Shown here: piece by piece, positions 18,255-27,786 of the stretch | Layout: every line of letters begins with the position of its first letter | How positions within the stretch are numbered: position 1 is the stretch's first letter | Assembly (NCBI RefSeq): GCF_002211285.1 | Contig: NZ_LOKX01000001.1 | Span: 1 to 64,000, forward strand | Reading direction: 5' to 3' | Source: Rhizobium sp. R635 | GTDB lineage: Bacteria > Pseudomonadota > Alphaproteobacteria > Rhizobiales > Rhizobiaceae | DNA length: 64,000 bases | Notes under the pieces: generated by a model | The model's database searches: none | The model's input: only the letters and a program-made list of their open reading frames with translations | What the model was told of the DNA's origin: nothing | Made by a program: the position numbers and the translations under genes

Positions 18255-19169
18255 ATGGCTCCTAAACATTTCCTCGATCTTTCGGCGGTCACTACAGCCG
18301 ATCTCAGAACCATCATGAACGATGCGCTCGCCCGCAAGCAGGCCTTCAAGGCCGGCAAGGGCGACAAGCCGCTCGCCGGCAAGATGCTGGCGATGATCTT
18401 TGAAAAGCCGTCGACCCGCACCCGCGTCTCCTTCGATGTCGGCATGCGCCAGCTCGGCGGCGAGACGCTGTTCCTCTCCGGCACCGAAATGCAGCTCGGC
18501 CGCGCCGAGACGATCGGCGATACCGCCAAGGTGCTGTCGCGTTATGTCGATGCGATCATGATCCGCACCACCGAGCATTCGCGCCTGCTGGAGCTTGCCG
18601 AACATGCGACCGTGCCTGTCATCAATGCGCTGACGGACGACACCCATCCCTGCCAGATCATGGCCGATATCATGACCTTTGAAGAGCACCGCGGGCCGAT
18701 CAAGGGCAAGACCATCGCCTGGACCGGCGACGGCAACAATGTGCTGCATTCGCTGGTCGAAGGGGCCGCGCGTTTCGGCTATCGCATGAACATGGCCGTA
18801 CCCCTTGGTTCGGAGCCCAAGGATCACTATCTGAACTGGGCCCGCAATGAGGGCGCCGAAATCATGCTCTGCCATGATGCCGACCGTGCGGTCGCCGGCG
18901 TCGATTGCGTGGTGACCGATACCTGGGTCTCCATGAATCAGGAACATCGGGCCCGGGGTCACAATGTCTTCCAGCCTTATCAGGTCAATGCGGCCTTGAT
19001 GGCGAAGGCCGGCAATGATGCATTGTTCATGCATTGCCTGCCCGCCCATCGCGGCGAGGAAGTGACGGATGACGTGATCGACGGCCCGCAATCCGTGGTC
19101 TTCGATGAGGCGGAAAACCGTCTTCATGCACAGAAATCGATTCTTGCTTGGTGCCTGGGCGCGATCTGA
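18255..19169 (+). CDS. argF: Ornithine carbamoyltransferase
   Basis: Makes citrulline from ornithine and carbamoyl phosphate. 304 residues, standard length. Carbamoyl-phosphate loop [22 protein letters not shown], the ornithine region [11 protein letters not shown], and the C-terminal [11 protein letters not shown] are all present. It lies immediately after argD (42-bp gap), giving an argDF arginine pair; hslO follows 89 bp later with its own strong ribosome site. Confidence 0.96.
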   Translation: MAPKHFLDLSAVTTADLRTIMNDALARKQAFKAGKGDKPLAGKMLAMIFEKPSTRTRVSFDVGMRQLGGETLFLSGTEMQLGRAETIGDTAKVLSRYVDAIMIRTTEHSRLLELAEHATVPVINALTDDTHPCQIMADIMTFEEHRGPIKGKTIAWTGDGNNVLHSLVEGAARFGYRMNMAVPLGSEPKDHYLNWARNEGAEIMLCHDADRAVAGVDCVVTDTWVSMNQEHRARGHNVFQPYQVNAALMAKAGNDALFMHCLPAHRGEEVTDDVIDGPQSVVFDEAENRLHAQKSILAWCLGAI

Positions 19170-19258
19170 ACCATAATCGGATGTCGTGAGTCAAAAGCTC
19201 GCGACCGCGCGAGCGCCGGGCACTCTGGCCGTCGCTCTGAAAATAAGGAGTGAAAGCC

Positions 19259-20254
19259 ATGGCAGAAGCTGCAGCCGTTCTTGGCCAGTTTGATTTCGCC
19301 GGCGATGATCATGTCGTCCCCTTCCAGGTCGAGGGTCTGGATGTGCGCGGCCGCGCCGTCCAGCTCGGCCCGATGCTCGATGCCATCCTCGAGCGCCATC
19401 ATTATCCCGCACCCGTCGCCCGGCTGCTGGCTGAAGTCGTCGTGCTGACGGTGCTGCTCGGCACCTCGCTGAAATTCGAGGGCAAATTCACGGTGCAGAC
19501 CAAGGGCGATGGCCCGGTCGATCTTCTCGTCGCCGATTTCTCGACGCCGGAAAATGTCCGCGCTTATGCCCGCTTCGATCAGGCCCTGCTCAACAAGGCG
19601 ATTGCCGCGGGCGAAACCGAGCCGGAGCAGTTGCTCGGCAAGGGCGTGCTCGCTTTCACCATCGACCAGGGCAAATTCGGCCAGCCCTACCAGGGCATCG
19701 TCGCGCTCGACGGTACCTCGCTCGAGGATATCGCCGGCGTCTATTTTCGCCAGTCGGAGCAGATCCCGACGCGCGTGCGCCTTGCGGCGGCCGAGCTTTT
19801 CGATCGTGACGATGCCGGCAAGCCGCGCCATCGCTGGCGGGCAGGGGGGCTTGTCGCCCAATTCCTGCCGGAGGCCCCGGAACGCATGCGCCAGCCGGAT
19901 CTCCACGGCGGCGACGGCGATCCCGGCGACCGTCCGCACGGCGAGGATGACGCCTGGGCCGAAGCCCGCTCGCTGGTCGAGACGATCGACGCCGATGAAC
20001 TCACCGATCCCCAGGTCGGGACCGAGCGGCTCTTGTTCCGCCTGTTCCACGAGCGCGGCGTGCGTGTCTACGAACCCCGCGCCGTCTTCGACCGCTGCAG
20101 CTGTTCGCGCGAAAAGATCGGCGGCGTGCTGAAGGGCTTTTCGGCCGAGGAGATCGAGGCAAGCCAGGAAAACGGCGAAATCGCGGTAACCTGCGAATTC
20201 TGCTCGACCACCTATCGCTACCCTGTGGATGAGGTTGCGCCGCAGCTCGGTTAA
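19259..20254 (+). CDS. hslO: Redox-regulated chaperone Hsp33
   Basis: Holdase activated by oxidation. 331 residues. The C-terminal zinc switch is complete: CxC in RCSCSREKIGG and CxxC in CEFCSTTYRY. The N-terminal domain has the usual DDHVVPFQVEGLDVRGR start. ATG 19259 is preferred over the in-frame GTG at 19250 because AAGGAG ends 8 bp before it. The gene order argF-hslO recurs in rhizobia. Confidence 0.95.
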   Translation: MAEAAAVLGQFDFAGDDHVVPFQVEGLDVRGRAVQLGPMLDAILERHHYPAPVARLLAEVVVLTVLLGTSLKFEGKFTVQTKGDGPVDLLVADFSTPENVRAYARFDQALLNKAIAAGETEPEQLLGKGVLAFTIDQGKFGQPYQGIVALDGTSLEDIAGVYFRQSEQIPTRVRLAAAELFDRDDAGKPRHRWRAGGLVAQFLPEAPERMRQPDLHGGDGDPGDRPHGEDDAWAEARSLVETIDADELTDPQVGTERLLFRLFHERGVRVYEPRAVFDRCSCSREKIGGVLKGFSAEEIEASQENGEIAVTCEFCSTTYRYPVDEVAPQLG

Positions 20255-20384
20255 CATTGTTAAGTTGAGACGCAGAATGTGTAATAGAAGAAAGTAGCGA
20301 CGATACTGCACGGTGATTCGATTTTTAGTAGTCACCGTGCGCCTATATTTCAGGTGCTGGCCTATGAAAGCGGGATGGGCATAT

Positions 20385-20975
20385 ATGAAGTTTTTATGTT
20401 TCGCACTCGTATTGGTGGCTGCGATACCGCAAATAAGCTTAGCCGATGATGACATATTTCAATGGAAGAAAGTAGGTGGCTGGAGCGTGGCCGTTGATAG
20501 GACGGTGGGCAACGGTTGCTTTGTTGTGACTAGCTTTGAGGATGGTACGGTCTTTCGCCTTGGCTTTAGTTTTACTAAGAAGGAAAATCCTTTTTACATC
20601 TTAATTGGAAATGCAAACTGGAAGTCCCTGGAGAGCGGCAAGCAATATCCTGTTGAATTTTCTTTGGATCGGTCCGAATGGACGGCTGATGCGACCGCCG
20701 TAGAGTATAAAGACTTTAAGGGGTTGTGGATCGATTTTGACGATGTCGGCTTGGTCGATGAATTCGCTCGTAAATTGAATTTTCGCGCTACTTTTAACGG
20801 TAAAGAGATCGCTGCTTTTAGGCTGAAGAATTCTGTCGCAGCTGCGGACGAGATGCTCGCCTGCCAAAAGGCGGTAAACGCTACAATTGCTAAACGGCCA
20901 GAGCCGCCAAAATCAAAAGATCCGTTTGAAGGAAAGCCAGATACTAAAGCGAAGTCGGATCCCTTTGAGCTTTAG
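20385..20975 (+). CDS. Exported hypothetical protein, lower-GC
   Basis: Protein of 196 residues with a signal peptide (MKFLCFALVLVAAIPQISLA, cleavage before DDD). The mature part contains WKKVGGWSVAVDRTVGNGCF and two Cys (GCFVV and MLACQKA), then a Pro/Lys-rich tail (KRPEPPKSKDPFEGKP). The middle resembles exported rhizobial proteins of unknown role; no catalytic motif is seen. ATG 20385 is chosen as the start of the signal peptide; the frame is open back to 20313. The coding sequence is clearly richer in A/T than hslO and apaG on either side, suggesting later acquisition. Confidence 0.7.
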   Translation: MKFLCFALVLVAAIPQISLADDDIFQWKKVGGWSVAVDRTVGNGCFVVTSFEDGTVFRLGFSFTKKENPFYILIGNANWKSLESGKQYPVEFSLDRSEWTADATAVEYKDFKGLWIDFDDVGLVDEFARKLNFRATFNGKEIAAFRLKNSVAAADEMLACQKAVNATIAKRPEPPKSKDPFEGKPDTKAKSDPFEL

Positions 20976-21058
20976 AAATTGCTGATGGGTGATGACTTCC
21001 GGAACCCCACACGCCCCGACAGGATGCGCCAAGAATGCTATATTACTTTGGCTATGGC

Positions 21059-21451
21059 TCAGTTGAGGACGCGTAACAGCCCCGGCGAATCCAGCGAGAA
21101 GGCGGGTATGTCGACATCGAACACCTCGCCTTCATCCGTTTCCATCTGATAATGGCCGAACATCAGGCCTGAGGGCGTGTCGAGCGGGCAGCCGGAGGAA
21201 TATTCGTAGGTGTCGCCGGGGCTGAGCCGCGGCTGCTCGCCGACGACCCCGGGACCGGTCACTTCGTCCACCTGGCCGTTCTGATCGGTGATGTTCCAGT
21301 AGCGGTTGACCAGGCGAACGGCGACGCCGGAATTGTTGCTGATGACAATCCGGTAACCCCAGACATAGCGATCGTCTTCCGGATCGGATTGCTCCTCCAG
21401 ATAGAACGGTTCGACCACGACTTCGATATCTCTTGTGAGGGCGCGATACAT
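21059..21451 (-). CDS. apaG: ApaG protein
   Basis: 130-residue DUF525/ApaG fold protein (fibronectin-like beta sandwich). Recognisable features: [56 protein letters not shown] and [18 protein letters not shown]. The family is linked to Co2+ tolerance in enteric bacteria; the biochemical role is unsettled. ATG 21451 (MYRALT) matches family length; a start 6 codons earlier is possible. Confidence 0.93.
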   Translation of the reverse strand: MYRALTRDIEVVVEPFYLEEQSDPEDDRYVWGYRIVISNNSGVAVRLVNRYWNITDQNGQVDEVTGPGVVGEQPRLSPGDTYEYSSGCPLDTPSGLMFGHYQMETDEGEVFDVDIPAFSLDSPGLLRVLN

Positions 21452-21672
21452 GCCTTGCACCATAGTCAAGATATGTTACCCGTATCTTATAAGAGGCCCC
21501 TTCCGTCAAGAAACGGAACGTTGATCAGCGATGAAACAGCTATGATCGAATGGTTTTCGATCGTTAAGCCTAACTGTCGGTGTTAATTTTACTTCGCAAC
21601 GTCACCGAGGGCGAACTTGTTCCCCGGCGTTGCGGCCGAACCTGGGTGAGGCCCGGCCGCGATGTCGTCGGT

Positions 21673-21779
21673 TAGAGCATGTCGCGCAAAAGTGTGGGGC
21701 GGTTTTGCGATAACGACATGCTTAAAAACAAAGACCGAAAGCGCAAGGAGCGAATCTGAAAGATCGCGACGCGCTTTAG
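21673..21779. repeat. 107-bp dispersed intergenic repeat, copy A
   Basis: Nearly identical to 27656-27761 in inverted orientation: two differences over ~107 bp (one base missing, one substitution). It runs from TAGAGCATGTCGCGC to GACGCGCTTTAG, and its last bases include the TAA stop of metZ. A 21-bp piece of one end recurs at 175-195. The rest of the 21452-21775 gap between apaG and metZ holds no gene. Confidence 0.9.
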
Positions 21780-22960
21780 CCCGAGACCTTAGAAAGCGCC
21801 CGCGCGAAATCCTCGATCAGATCGTCGGTATCCTCAATGCCGGCCGAAAGGCGGACCGTGCCCGGAGAAATGCCGAGTTCGGCACGCGCTTCCTCCGTCA
21901 GATTCTTGTGCGTCGTCGTTGCCGGATGCGTGATCAGGCTCTTGCTGTCGCCGAGATTGTTGGAGATCTTGACGATCTCAAGCGCGTTCTGCAGCGCGAA
22001 GGCCGCTTCCTTGCCGCCTTTCAGCTCGAAGCAGACGAGCGTCGAGCCGCCCGTCATCTGCTTGGCGATGATATCGGCCTGCGGATGGTCCTTGCGGCCG
22101 GGATAGATCACCTTGGCGACCTTGCCCTGCTCCGCCAGGAAGTCGGCGATCTTCGCCGCATTCTGGGTCTGCTGCTTCACGCGCAGCGGCAGCGTCTCGA
22201 TGCCCTTCAGCAGTGTCCAGGCATTGAACGGCGACATGGCCGGGCCGGTATGGCGGAAATAGTCGTGCAGGTTCTCGTCGATCCATTCTTTGTCCGACAG
22301 CACGACGCCGCCGAGGCACCGGCCCTGGCCGTCGATATGTTTCGTGGCGGAATAGACGACGATATGGGCGCCGAGTTCCAACGGCTTCTGGAAGAGCGGC
22401 GTCGCGAAGACATTGTCGACGACGACCTTGGCGCCGACCTGGTTGGCGAGCTTGGCGACACCAGCGATATCGACCACCTCGAGGGTCGGGTTGGTCGGGC
22501 TTTCCAGGAAGAACACCTTGGTCTTCGCAGTGATCGCCTTTTCCCAATTTTCGAGATAACGGCCGTCGACCAGCGTGCACTCGATGCCGTATTTCGGCGC
22601 CAGAGTCTCGACCACCCAGCGGCAGGAACCGAAGAGGGCGCGCGCGGCGACGATATGATCGCCAGCCTTCAGCTGGCAGAGGATGGCGGCGGTGACGGCG
22701 GCCATGCCGGAGGCGGTGGCGCGGGCGTCTTCGGCGCCTTCCAGCGCGCACATGCGCTTTTCGAACATGTCGTTGGTGGGGCTGCCGTAGCGGGCGTAGA
22801 TGAAACCGTCCGTCTCGCCCTTGAAGCGGGCTTCGGCCGCTTCCGACGTGTCATAGACGAAACCCTGCGTGAGATAGATTGCCTCGGAGGTCTCGCCATA
22901 TTGCGAACGCAACGTTCCGCCGTGAACGAGTTGGGTTGCCGGGCGCCAGGTCTTGCTCAT
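21776..22960 (-). CDS. metZ: O-succinylhomoserine sulfhydrylase
   Basis: PLP enzyme of methionine synthesis that makes homocysteine from O-succinylhomoserine and sulfide. 394 residues, Cys/Met metabolism family. ATQLVHGGTLRSQYGETSEA at the N terminus, YARYGSPTNDMFEKRMCALE, and PLP Lys207 in YSATKHIDGQGRCLGG. ATG 22960 begins MSKTWRP. The leader carries a SAM-II riboswitch and an intrinsic terminator, so expression should fall when S-adenosylmethionine is plentiful. This supports metZ over other members of the family (cystathionine gamma-synthase, MetY). Confidence 0.94.
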   Translation of the reverse strand: MSKTWRPATQLVHGGTLRSQYGETSEAIYLTQGFVYDTSEAAEARFKGETDGFIYARYGSPTNDMFEKRMCALEGAEDARATASGMAAVTAAILCQLKAGDHIVAARALFGSCRWVVETLAPKYGIECTLVDGRYLENWEKAITAKTKVFFLESPTNPTLEVVDIAGVAKLANQVGAKVVVDNVFATPLFQKPLELGAHIVVYSATKHIDGQGRCLGGVVLSDKEWIDENLHDYFRHTGPAMSPFNAWTLLKGIETLPLRVKQQTQNAAKIADFLAEQGKVAKVIYPGRKDHPQADIIAKQMTGGSTLVCFELKGGKEAAFALQNALEIVKISNNLGDSKSLITHPATTTHKNLTEEARAELGISPGTVRLSAGIEDTDDLIEDFARALSKVSG

Positions 22961-22978
22961 GCCATCACCTTCACATAA

Positions 22979-23009
22979 CAAAAAAACCGGCCGCAAAAGC
23001 AGACCGGTT
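22979..23009 (-). terminator. Intrinsic terminator in the metZ leader (riboswitch expression platform)
   Basis: On the minus strand: stem AACCGG, bulge, CTGC / GCGG, CCGGTT with a TTTT loop, then seven Ts, ending ~20 bp before the metZ ATG. An alternative stem GACCGG/CCGGTC (23002-23021) uses the same CCGG and would exclude the terminator. Confidence 0.75.
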
Positions 23010-23014
23010 TCACA

Positions 23015-23075
23015 CCCGGTCTTTTTAGCCACTTGTTTAACGTGGCTGCAAGCCGACCGGCCAAATCACCACGGG
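23015..23075 (-). ncRNA. SAM-II riboswitch aptamer
   Basis: The minus-strand sequence carries the conserved SAM-II core: GGTGATTTGGCCGG, then CTTGCAGCCACGTTAAAC, AAGTGGCTAAAAAG. The stem CGGCTTGCAGCC region and the H-type pseudoknot with the trailing GTGGCTAAA are as in the alphaproteobacterial metA/metZ class. It lies 55-115 bp upstream of metZ, with a terminator between. SAM-II binds S-adenosylmethionine and lowers expression. Confidence 0.9.
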
Positions 23076-23154
23076 ATAATTCTGCAATACTGCTGTTAGC
23101 TGCTTGCGTCAATTCCCCGAGTTTGGTTTTGTCGGCGCAAAAGATGGATGGGGC

Positions 23155-24249
23155 ATGATGGCTCGCGAAACGGGAATTCTGGCTGACCGCGCAATTTCGG
23201 CGCTGTTCGAAACGGGGCGTCTTATCTCCGAGCGGGAGCTGGACCGCGACCAGATCCAGCCGGCAAGTCTCGATCTGCGCTTGGGCGCCAAGGCCTTTCG
23301 CGTGCGCGCCAGCTTCATGCCTGGGCCTTCGCATCTGGTCTCGGACAAGCTCGACCGGCTGAGCCTGCATGTGATCGACCTTTCCGAAGGCGCGGTGCTC
23401 GAAACCGGCTGCGTCTACATCGTGCCGCTGATGGAGAGCTTGGCGTTGCCGGCCGACATGTCGGCCTCGGCCAACCCGAAGAGCTCGACCGGCCGGCTCG
23501 ATATCTTCACGCGCGTCATCACCGACTACGCCCAGGAATTCGACAAGATCCCGGCCGGCTATTCCGGCCCGCTCTATCTCGAAATCAGCCCGCGCACCTT
23601 CCCGATCGTCGTGCGCCGCGGCTCGCGCCTGTCGCAGATCCGTTTCCGCGTCGGCCATTCCCTGCTCGGCGAGCCGGAACTTTTGAAGCTCCACGAAAGC
23701 GAGACGCTGGTGGCGAGCAAGCAGCCCAACGTCTCCGGCGGCGGCATCGCGCTGTCGATCGATCTCACCGGCGACAAGGACGGCCTGATCGGCTACCGCG
23801 GCAAGCACCACACCGCCGTCGTCGACGTCGACAAGAAAGATCAGCACGATATCTTCGATTTCTGGGAACCGCTCTATAGCCGCGGCCGCAACGAGCTGAT
23901 CCTCGATCCCGACGAGTTCTATATCCTCGTCTCGCGCGAGGCCGTGCATGTGCCGCCGGATTATGCCGCCGAGATGACCCCCTTCGATCCGCTGGTCGGC
24001 GAATTCCGCGTTCATTATGCCGGCTTCTTCGATCCGGGCTTCGGCCACGCGCCGGCCGGCGGGCGCGGCAGCCGGGCCGTGCTCGAAGTGCGCAGCCACG
24101 AAGTCCCCTTCATTCTCGAAGACGGCCAGATCGTCGGCCGCTTGGTCTACGAGCACATGCAGGAAAAACCGGCCAGCCTCTACGGCTCCGGCCTCGGCTC
24201 CAACTATCAGGCCCAGGGCCTCAAGCTCTCGAAGCACTTCCGCATCTGA
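23155..24249 (+). CDS. dcd: 2'-deoxycytidine 5'-triphosphate deaminase (dCTP deaminase family)
   Basis: Converts dCTP to dUTP for thymidylate synthesis. The ~364-residue alphaproteobacterial form is about twice the length of the enteric Dcd and appears to hold two dUTPase-fold halves. Half 1 includes RDQIQPASLDLRLGAKAFRV and SASANPKSSTGRLDIFTRVI (the S-S-xGR nucleotide motif); half 2 includes PLVGEFRVHYAGFFDPGFGH and EVPFILEDGQIVGRLVYEHM. Two adjacent ATGs (23155, 23158) could serve. Divergent from metZ over the riboswitch region. Confidence 0.88.
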   Translation: MMARETGILADRAISALFETGRLISERELDRDQIQPASLDLRLGAKAFRVRASFMPGPSHLVSDKLDRLSLHVIDLSEGAVLETGCVYIVPLMESLALPADMSASANPKSSTGRLDIFTRVITDYAQEFDKIPAGYSGPLYLEISPRTFPIVVRRGSRLSQIRFRVGHSLLGEPELLKLHESETLVASKQPNVSGGGIALSIDLTGDKDGLIGYRGKHHTAVVDVDKKDQHDIFDFWEPLYSRGRNELILDPDEFYILVSREAVHVPPDYAAEMTPFDPLVGEFRVHYAGFFDPGFGHAPAGGRGSRAVLEVRSHEVPFILEDGQIVGRLVYEHMQEKPASLYGSGLGSNYQAQGLKLSKHFRI

Positions 24250-24308
24250 AGCGCTTTCCCCGAGACGACTTGACAGCGGCCCCCATCTGTTGGAAATCTC
24301 GCCTCATT

Positions 24309-24382
24309 GCGGGTGTAGCTCAATGGTAGAGCAGCAGCTTCCCAAGCTGAATACGAGGGTTCGATTCCCTTCACCCGCTCCA
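24309..24382 (+). tRNA. tRNA-Gly (anticodon CCC)
   Basis: 74-nt cloverleaf: acceptor GCGGGTG/CACCCGC, D stem GCTC/GAGC, anticodon loop TTCCCAA, T arm GAGGG-TTCGATT-CCCTT, discriminator T and encoded CCA. The top pair of the anticodon stem (G-A) is mismatched. Reads GGG glycine codons. Confidence 0.95.
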
Positions 24383-24435
24383 GTTATTTCAATAACTTAG
24401 ATATGCAGCGTGTCGGTCGCGGGCTGGCGAGCGCA

Positions 24436-24732
24436 TCAATTGAGGCCCGACTGAGTTTTGTTGACGAGCTGATCGTTCCGGAAAGTGGCTTCCAAATTTC
24501 CTGAATAGTTATGACCGCTCCATCTATACGTCTCCGTCTTGGCGCCTGTCGTCTCGCTGCTGCTCACTTTCTCGCCCGAGCAGCCTATTATGCTGACGGC
24601 GGATCCATAGGATATTCCGCTTCCCAAGTAGCCATAGGCTTTCATGGTTGCCACGCATGAAGATCCCGCCATAGAGATGCCTGGAATGAGTGCGGAGACT
24701 GCACAGATTATCAATGCCTTGGCTATTTTCAT
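24436..24732 (-). CDS. Small exported hypothetical protein
   Basis: 98 residues with signal peptide MKIAKALIICAVSALIPGIS, cleaved near SMA-GSS. The rest (YGSAVSIIGCSGEKVSSSET, KTETYRWSG, LEATFRNDQLVNKTQSGL) resembles the small SmpA/BamE-like fold, in which a G-S/T-V-I-G-x-x-G turn precedes a strand with Y-x-W and F-x-N/D-x-x-L. Two Cys in the mature chain could pair. It sits 54 bp from tRNA-Gly and is lower in GC than the neighbours. Precise function unknown. Confidence 0.65.
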   Translation of the reverse strand: MKIAKALIICAVSALIPGISMAGSSCVATMKAYGYLGSGISYGSAVSIIGCSGEKVSSSETTGAKTETYRWSGHNYSGNLEATFRNDQLVNKTQSGLN

Positions 24733-24810
24733 TTCCTGCTCCCTCTTATGGTGGAATTACTTAGTTGGCACACGGCATGCCTGCAATGGGAGGGAGCAAC
24801 TCTTTTTGAC

Positions 24811-25095
24811 CTAATCGTCGAAAAGCCAGATCGGCCTGTAACGGCGATGCGCAATGATCAGGCTCTTGTCGGGCTGGATGATGTAGGTTTCCTCCACCTG
24901 CCGGCCGTATTGATCGATGAAATCATGCGGAAAGGCGGAACCGGGTGGCGATTTGGTGAGCTTGGTGCGCGGCTGGCCGTTATAGGTGATGCTGCCCGGT
25001 ATGGGCTCGAGCCCGGGGCCGCTGTAGTTGGCAGCGGCGGTGTTGCACCCGGTAAGAGCCAGAGTGCCGATGAGGCCGATGATTGCGGGTTTCAT
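24811..25095 (-). CDS. Small hypothetical lipoprotein
   Basis: 94 residues. Lipoprotein signal MKPAIIGLIGTLALTGCNTA with lipobox LTGC. The mature part includes YNGQPRTKLTKSPPGSAFPH, YGRQVEETYIIQPDKSLIIA and RRYRPIWLFDD, ending in a Trp-containing acidic tail. No family is assigned. ATG 25095 is chosen because GGGGGA lies 6 bp upstream; starts two codons or more earlier lack a site. Confidence 0.7.
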   Translation of the reverse strand: MKPAIIGLIGTLALTGCNTAAANYSGPGLEPIPGSITYNGQPRTKLTKSPPGSAFPHDFIDQYGRQVEETYIIQPDKSLIIAHRRYRPIWLFDD

Positions 25096-25286
25096 ATCCA
25101 TCCCCCGATGCGCCGAACGATGCAATCATACTCCCTATAGCGCCTCGTGCATCAAGCAAACGGTATGTCGCTCTCAATCTTTGGTGCGTCCCGTCCCGAG
25201 CGCCTTGATCGGGAATCGGCCGGCCGCCGGTTGCGCGAAAGCGAGGGTGGCCGCAGCCGCCCCTCGGCATGCTGTTTTCGTTGGGC

Positions 25287-27293
25287 TCAGAATTCCGTCC
25301 AATCGGCATCCTGACTTTTCGGTGTGCTGCTGCCTGCGCCGAAGGCGTTGGCGAGATGTTGGCCGAGCGCGCGGGCGGGCGATGCCGCCGGGCGGGCGGT
25401 TCCTTCCTTGGCGATACGGATCGGTGCCTTCGAAGCCGGGCGCGCGGTCGCGCGCGGTGCTGCGGCCGGCGGCCGGGCCGCGGCGATCGGTGCCGCGGCG
25501 GCGAAGCTGCCGGTGCCCGTCAGCCGGAACTGGCCGAGCAGATTGTTGAGCGCGGCCGCTTCCGTGGCGAGGTTGTGGCTGGCGGCCGTCGACTGCTCGA
25601 CCATTGCCGCATTCTGCTGGGTGCCCTGGTCCATCGTGTTGACGGCGGTGTTGATCTCCTGCAGCCCGATCGACTGTTCGCGGGAGGCTTCGGCGATCGC
25701 GTGGACGTGCTGGTTGATCTCCTGCACCTCCTGGACGATCGAATCGAGCGCCTTGCCGGTTTCGCCGACGAGCGAAACGCCGGTCTGGACATGCGTGCCG
25801 GATGTGGTGATCAACGACTTGATCTCCCTGGCGGCATTGGCCGAACGCTGTGCAAGCTCGCGCACCTCCTGGGCGACGACCGCAAAACCCTTGCCGGCTT
25901 CGCCGGCACGGGCCGCTTCGACGCCGGCGTTTAAGGCCAGCAGATTGGTCTGGAAGGCGATGTCGTCGATGACGCCGATGATGTTGCCGATCTCGACCGA
26001 GGACTTCTCGATCTGCTGCATGGCGGAAACGGCCTTGCGGACGATCTCGCCGGATTTTTCGGCGCCGAGACGGGTGCGGGCGACGAGCTGGCTCGCCTCC
26101 TCGGCACGCTTGGCGGCGTCGCGCACGGTCGTGGTGATCTCTTCGAGCGCCGCCGCCGTCTCTTCGACGGAGGCGGACTGCTGTTCCGTCCGCTTGGAAA
26201 GCTCGTCGGCGGAAGAACGGATCTCGTTGGCGCCGGCGCCGATCGCCCGGGCATTGGCGCCGACCGCCTGCATGGTCTCGTTGAGCTTCTCGACCGAATT
26301 GTTGAAGTCCTGGCGCAGCGCATCGAGGTGGGCGATGAAGGGTTGGCCGATAGACGAGGCGAGGTCGCCGGAGGCAAGGCGGCGGAGGCCGTCGCCGAGA
26401 GCTGCGACGGCACCTTCGAGTTCGGAGGCTTCGCGGGCCTTCTGTGCCTCGCGTTCGCGGCGCTCGCCATCACTGACGCTGCGGTCGGCTTCGGCGCGCG
26501 CCTCGATGTGACGACGCTCGATGGCGTTGTCGCGGAAGACGGAAACGGCCTGGGCCATCTGGCCGACTTCATCGCGGCGGTCGAGGCCGGCGATCTCGCT
26601 GTCGGTATCGCCCTCGGCAAGTCGCGTCATGCGCAGGCGCAGCTCAGCCATCGGGCCGGCAATGCCCTTCTGCGCCACGACTATGCCGAGGCCGATCGCG
26701 ACGAGAGCGGCGATGCCGATCAGAACGGCGCTGAGGGCCATCCGTCCGTCGACGGAAGCCGAGAGCGCATCGCCGCCGTCGTTGAGGAGTGCCATCATCG
26801 CGTCGTTGTTGGCGATCATCTTCGGCGTCAGCGCATCGAGCTTGGCATTGATCAGGGCGACATTCGCGAGGGCACCGGCGCTGTCCTTGCCCTTGCTCTG
26901 TTCGATGATCTTGTTCGCCAGAGCTTCGATTTCATCGATGCCGGCCTGGATTTCGTCGATTGCCGCCTTGCGGCTCGGCACCAGGGCGAGCGCCTGTTTC
27001 ATCCGGTCGCGCGCCTGCGGCAGCCTGCTCGGTGTGGCAAGCGCGGTCTGATATGCCGGCGTGTCGGGTTTCATCTCGGCAACAAGGGTGACCTGCAGCA
27101 CCGAGGCCACGACCGAGGCGCTGGCGCGTGCACTCAGCATCGAGGCGGTCGCTTCATGATCGATGAAGGCGCTATAGGCGGCGTCGGCCCGGCGGAACTC
27201 GGAGATGACGTAGACGAGCCCCGCCATCATGATCAGCCCCAGCAGCGCTACGACCGATATGATCTTCGTGCGGATTTTCAGATGCTTCAGCAT
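25287..27293 (-). CDS. Methyl-accepting chemotaxis protein
   Basis: Transmembrane chemoreceptor of 668 residues. Helix 1 ([20 protein letters not shown], ~13-32), periplasmic four-helix-bundle sensor to ~190, helix 2 ([17 protein letters not shown]), HAMP (~210-262), then a long cytoplasmic signalling coiled coil with the CheA/CheW tip [20 protein letters not shown]. The C terminus ends in a flexible linker and DADWTEF, resembling the WxxF-type pentapeptide that tethers CheR in other receptors. No che genes are adjacent. The downstream, divergent solute-binding protein could in principle feed it, but nothing shows that. Confidence 0.93.
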   Translation of the reverse strand: MLKHLKIRTKIISVVALLGLIMMAGLVYVISEFRRADAAYSAFIDHEATASMLSARASASVVASVLQVTLVAEMKPDTPAYQTALATPSRLPQARDRMKQALALVPSRKAAIDEIQAGIDEIEALANKIIEQSKGKDSAGALANVALINAKLDALTPKMIANNDAMMALLNDGGDALSASVDGRMALSAVLIGIAALVAIGLGIVVAQKGIAGPMAELRLRMTRLAEGDTDSEIAGLDRRDEVGQMAQAVSVFRDNAIERRHIEARAEADRSVSDGERREREAQKAREASELEGAVAALGDGLRRLASGDLASSIGQPFIAHLDALRQDFNNSVEKLNETMQAVGANARAIGAGANEIRSSADELSKRTEQQSASVEETAAALEEITTTVRDAAKRAEEASQLVARTRLGAEKSGEIVRKAVSAMQQIEKSSVEIGNIIGVIDDIAFQTNLLALNAGVEAARAGEAGKGFAVVAQEVRELAQRSANAAREIKSLITTSGTHVQTGVSLVGETGKALDSIVQEVQEINQHVHAIAEASREQSIGLQEINTAVNTMDQGTQQNAAMVEQSTAASHNLATEAAALNNLLGQFRLTGTGSFAAAAPIAAARPPAAAPRATARPASKAPIRIAKEGTARPAASPARALGQHLANAFGAGSSTPKSQDADWTEF

Positions 27294-27655
27294 GGAAATA
27301 TCACCCGATTGGCCGGGCGTTTCGCGCCCGGCGCTTTGAAATCAATTGTTGCAAACAGAGCGTTGCTGACGCGTGCATCATGCGATCGGCTGGCGGGGTC
27401 CGATGTCGTCGGTGGAAATAAACGGCGCTATTCTTTAATGCCGCCCTAACGCGGGACGCCGGACGCCCACAATTTCCAAGGTTCGGATCGTTATCCCCGG
27501 CATATTGCGAAAACTGCAATCGCCGCGACGTATCGGCGCATCGGCATTTCGTCTTTTCGCTGTGGCGGCAGATGCTCGGATGCGACGGCGAGGGGACGGA
27601 AGCCTCGCGATGTATATTCCCCGCCGGCCGTGACTCTGATACATCTCGGCGATGC
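27294..27655. other. Intergenic region upstream of the chemoreceptor gene
   Basis: This first part of the 493-bp gap between two divergent genes holds no convincing gene. It presumably carries the chemoreceptor promoter; I cannot place -10/-35 boxes with confidence. The remainder of the gap is the dispersed repeat (27656-27761) and 25 bp before the next start. Confidence 0.4.
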
Positions 27656-27761
27656 CTAAAGCGCGTCGCGATCTTTCAGATTCGCTCCTTGCGCTTTGGT
27701 CTTTGTTTTTACGCATGTCGTTATCGCAAAACCGCCCCACACTTTTGCGCGACATGCTCTA
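27656..27761. repeat. 106-bp dispersed intergenic repeat, copy B
   Basis: Inverted relative to copy A at 21673-21779, differing by one missing base and one substitution. It ends 25 bp before the start of the solute-binding protein gene, so it may carry part of that gene's 5' region. Confidence 0.9.
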
Positions 27762-27786
27762 GCGCTTAACCCGAGACCGGATCACG

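Noticed and set aside
17301..19127. Long minus-strand open frame opposite argD and argF
   Set aside because: It runs antisense through two well-recognised enzymes and resembles no protein.
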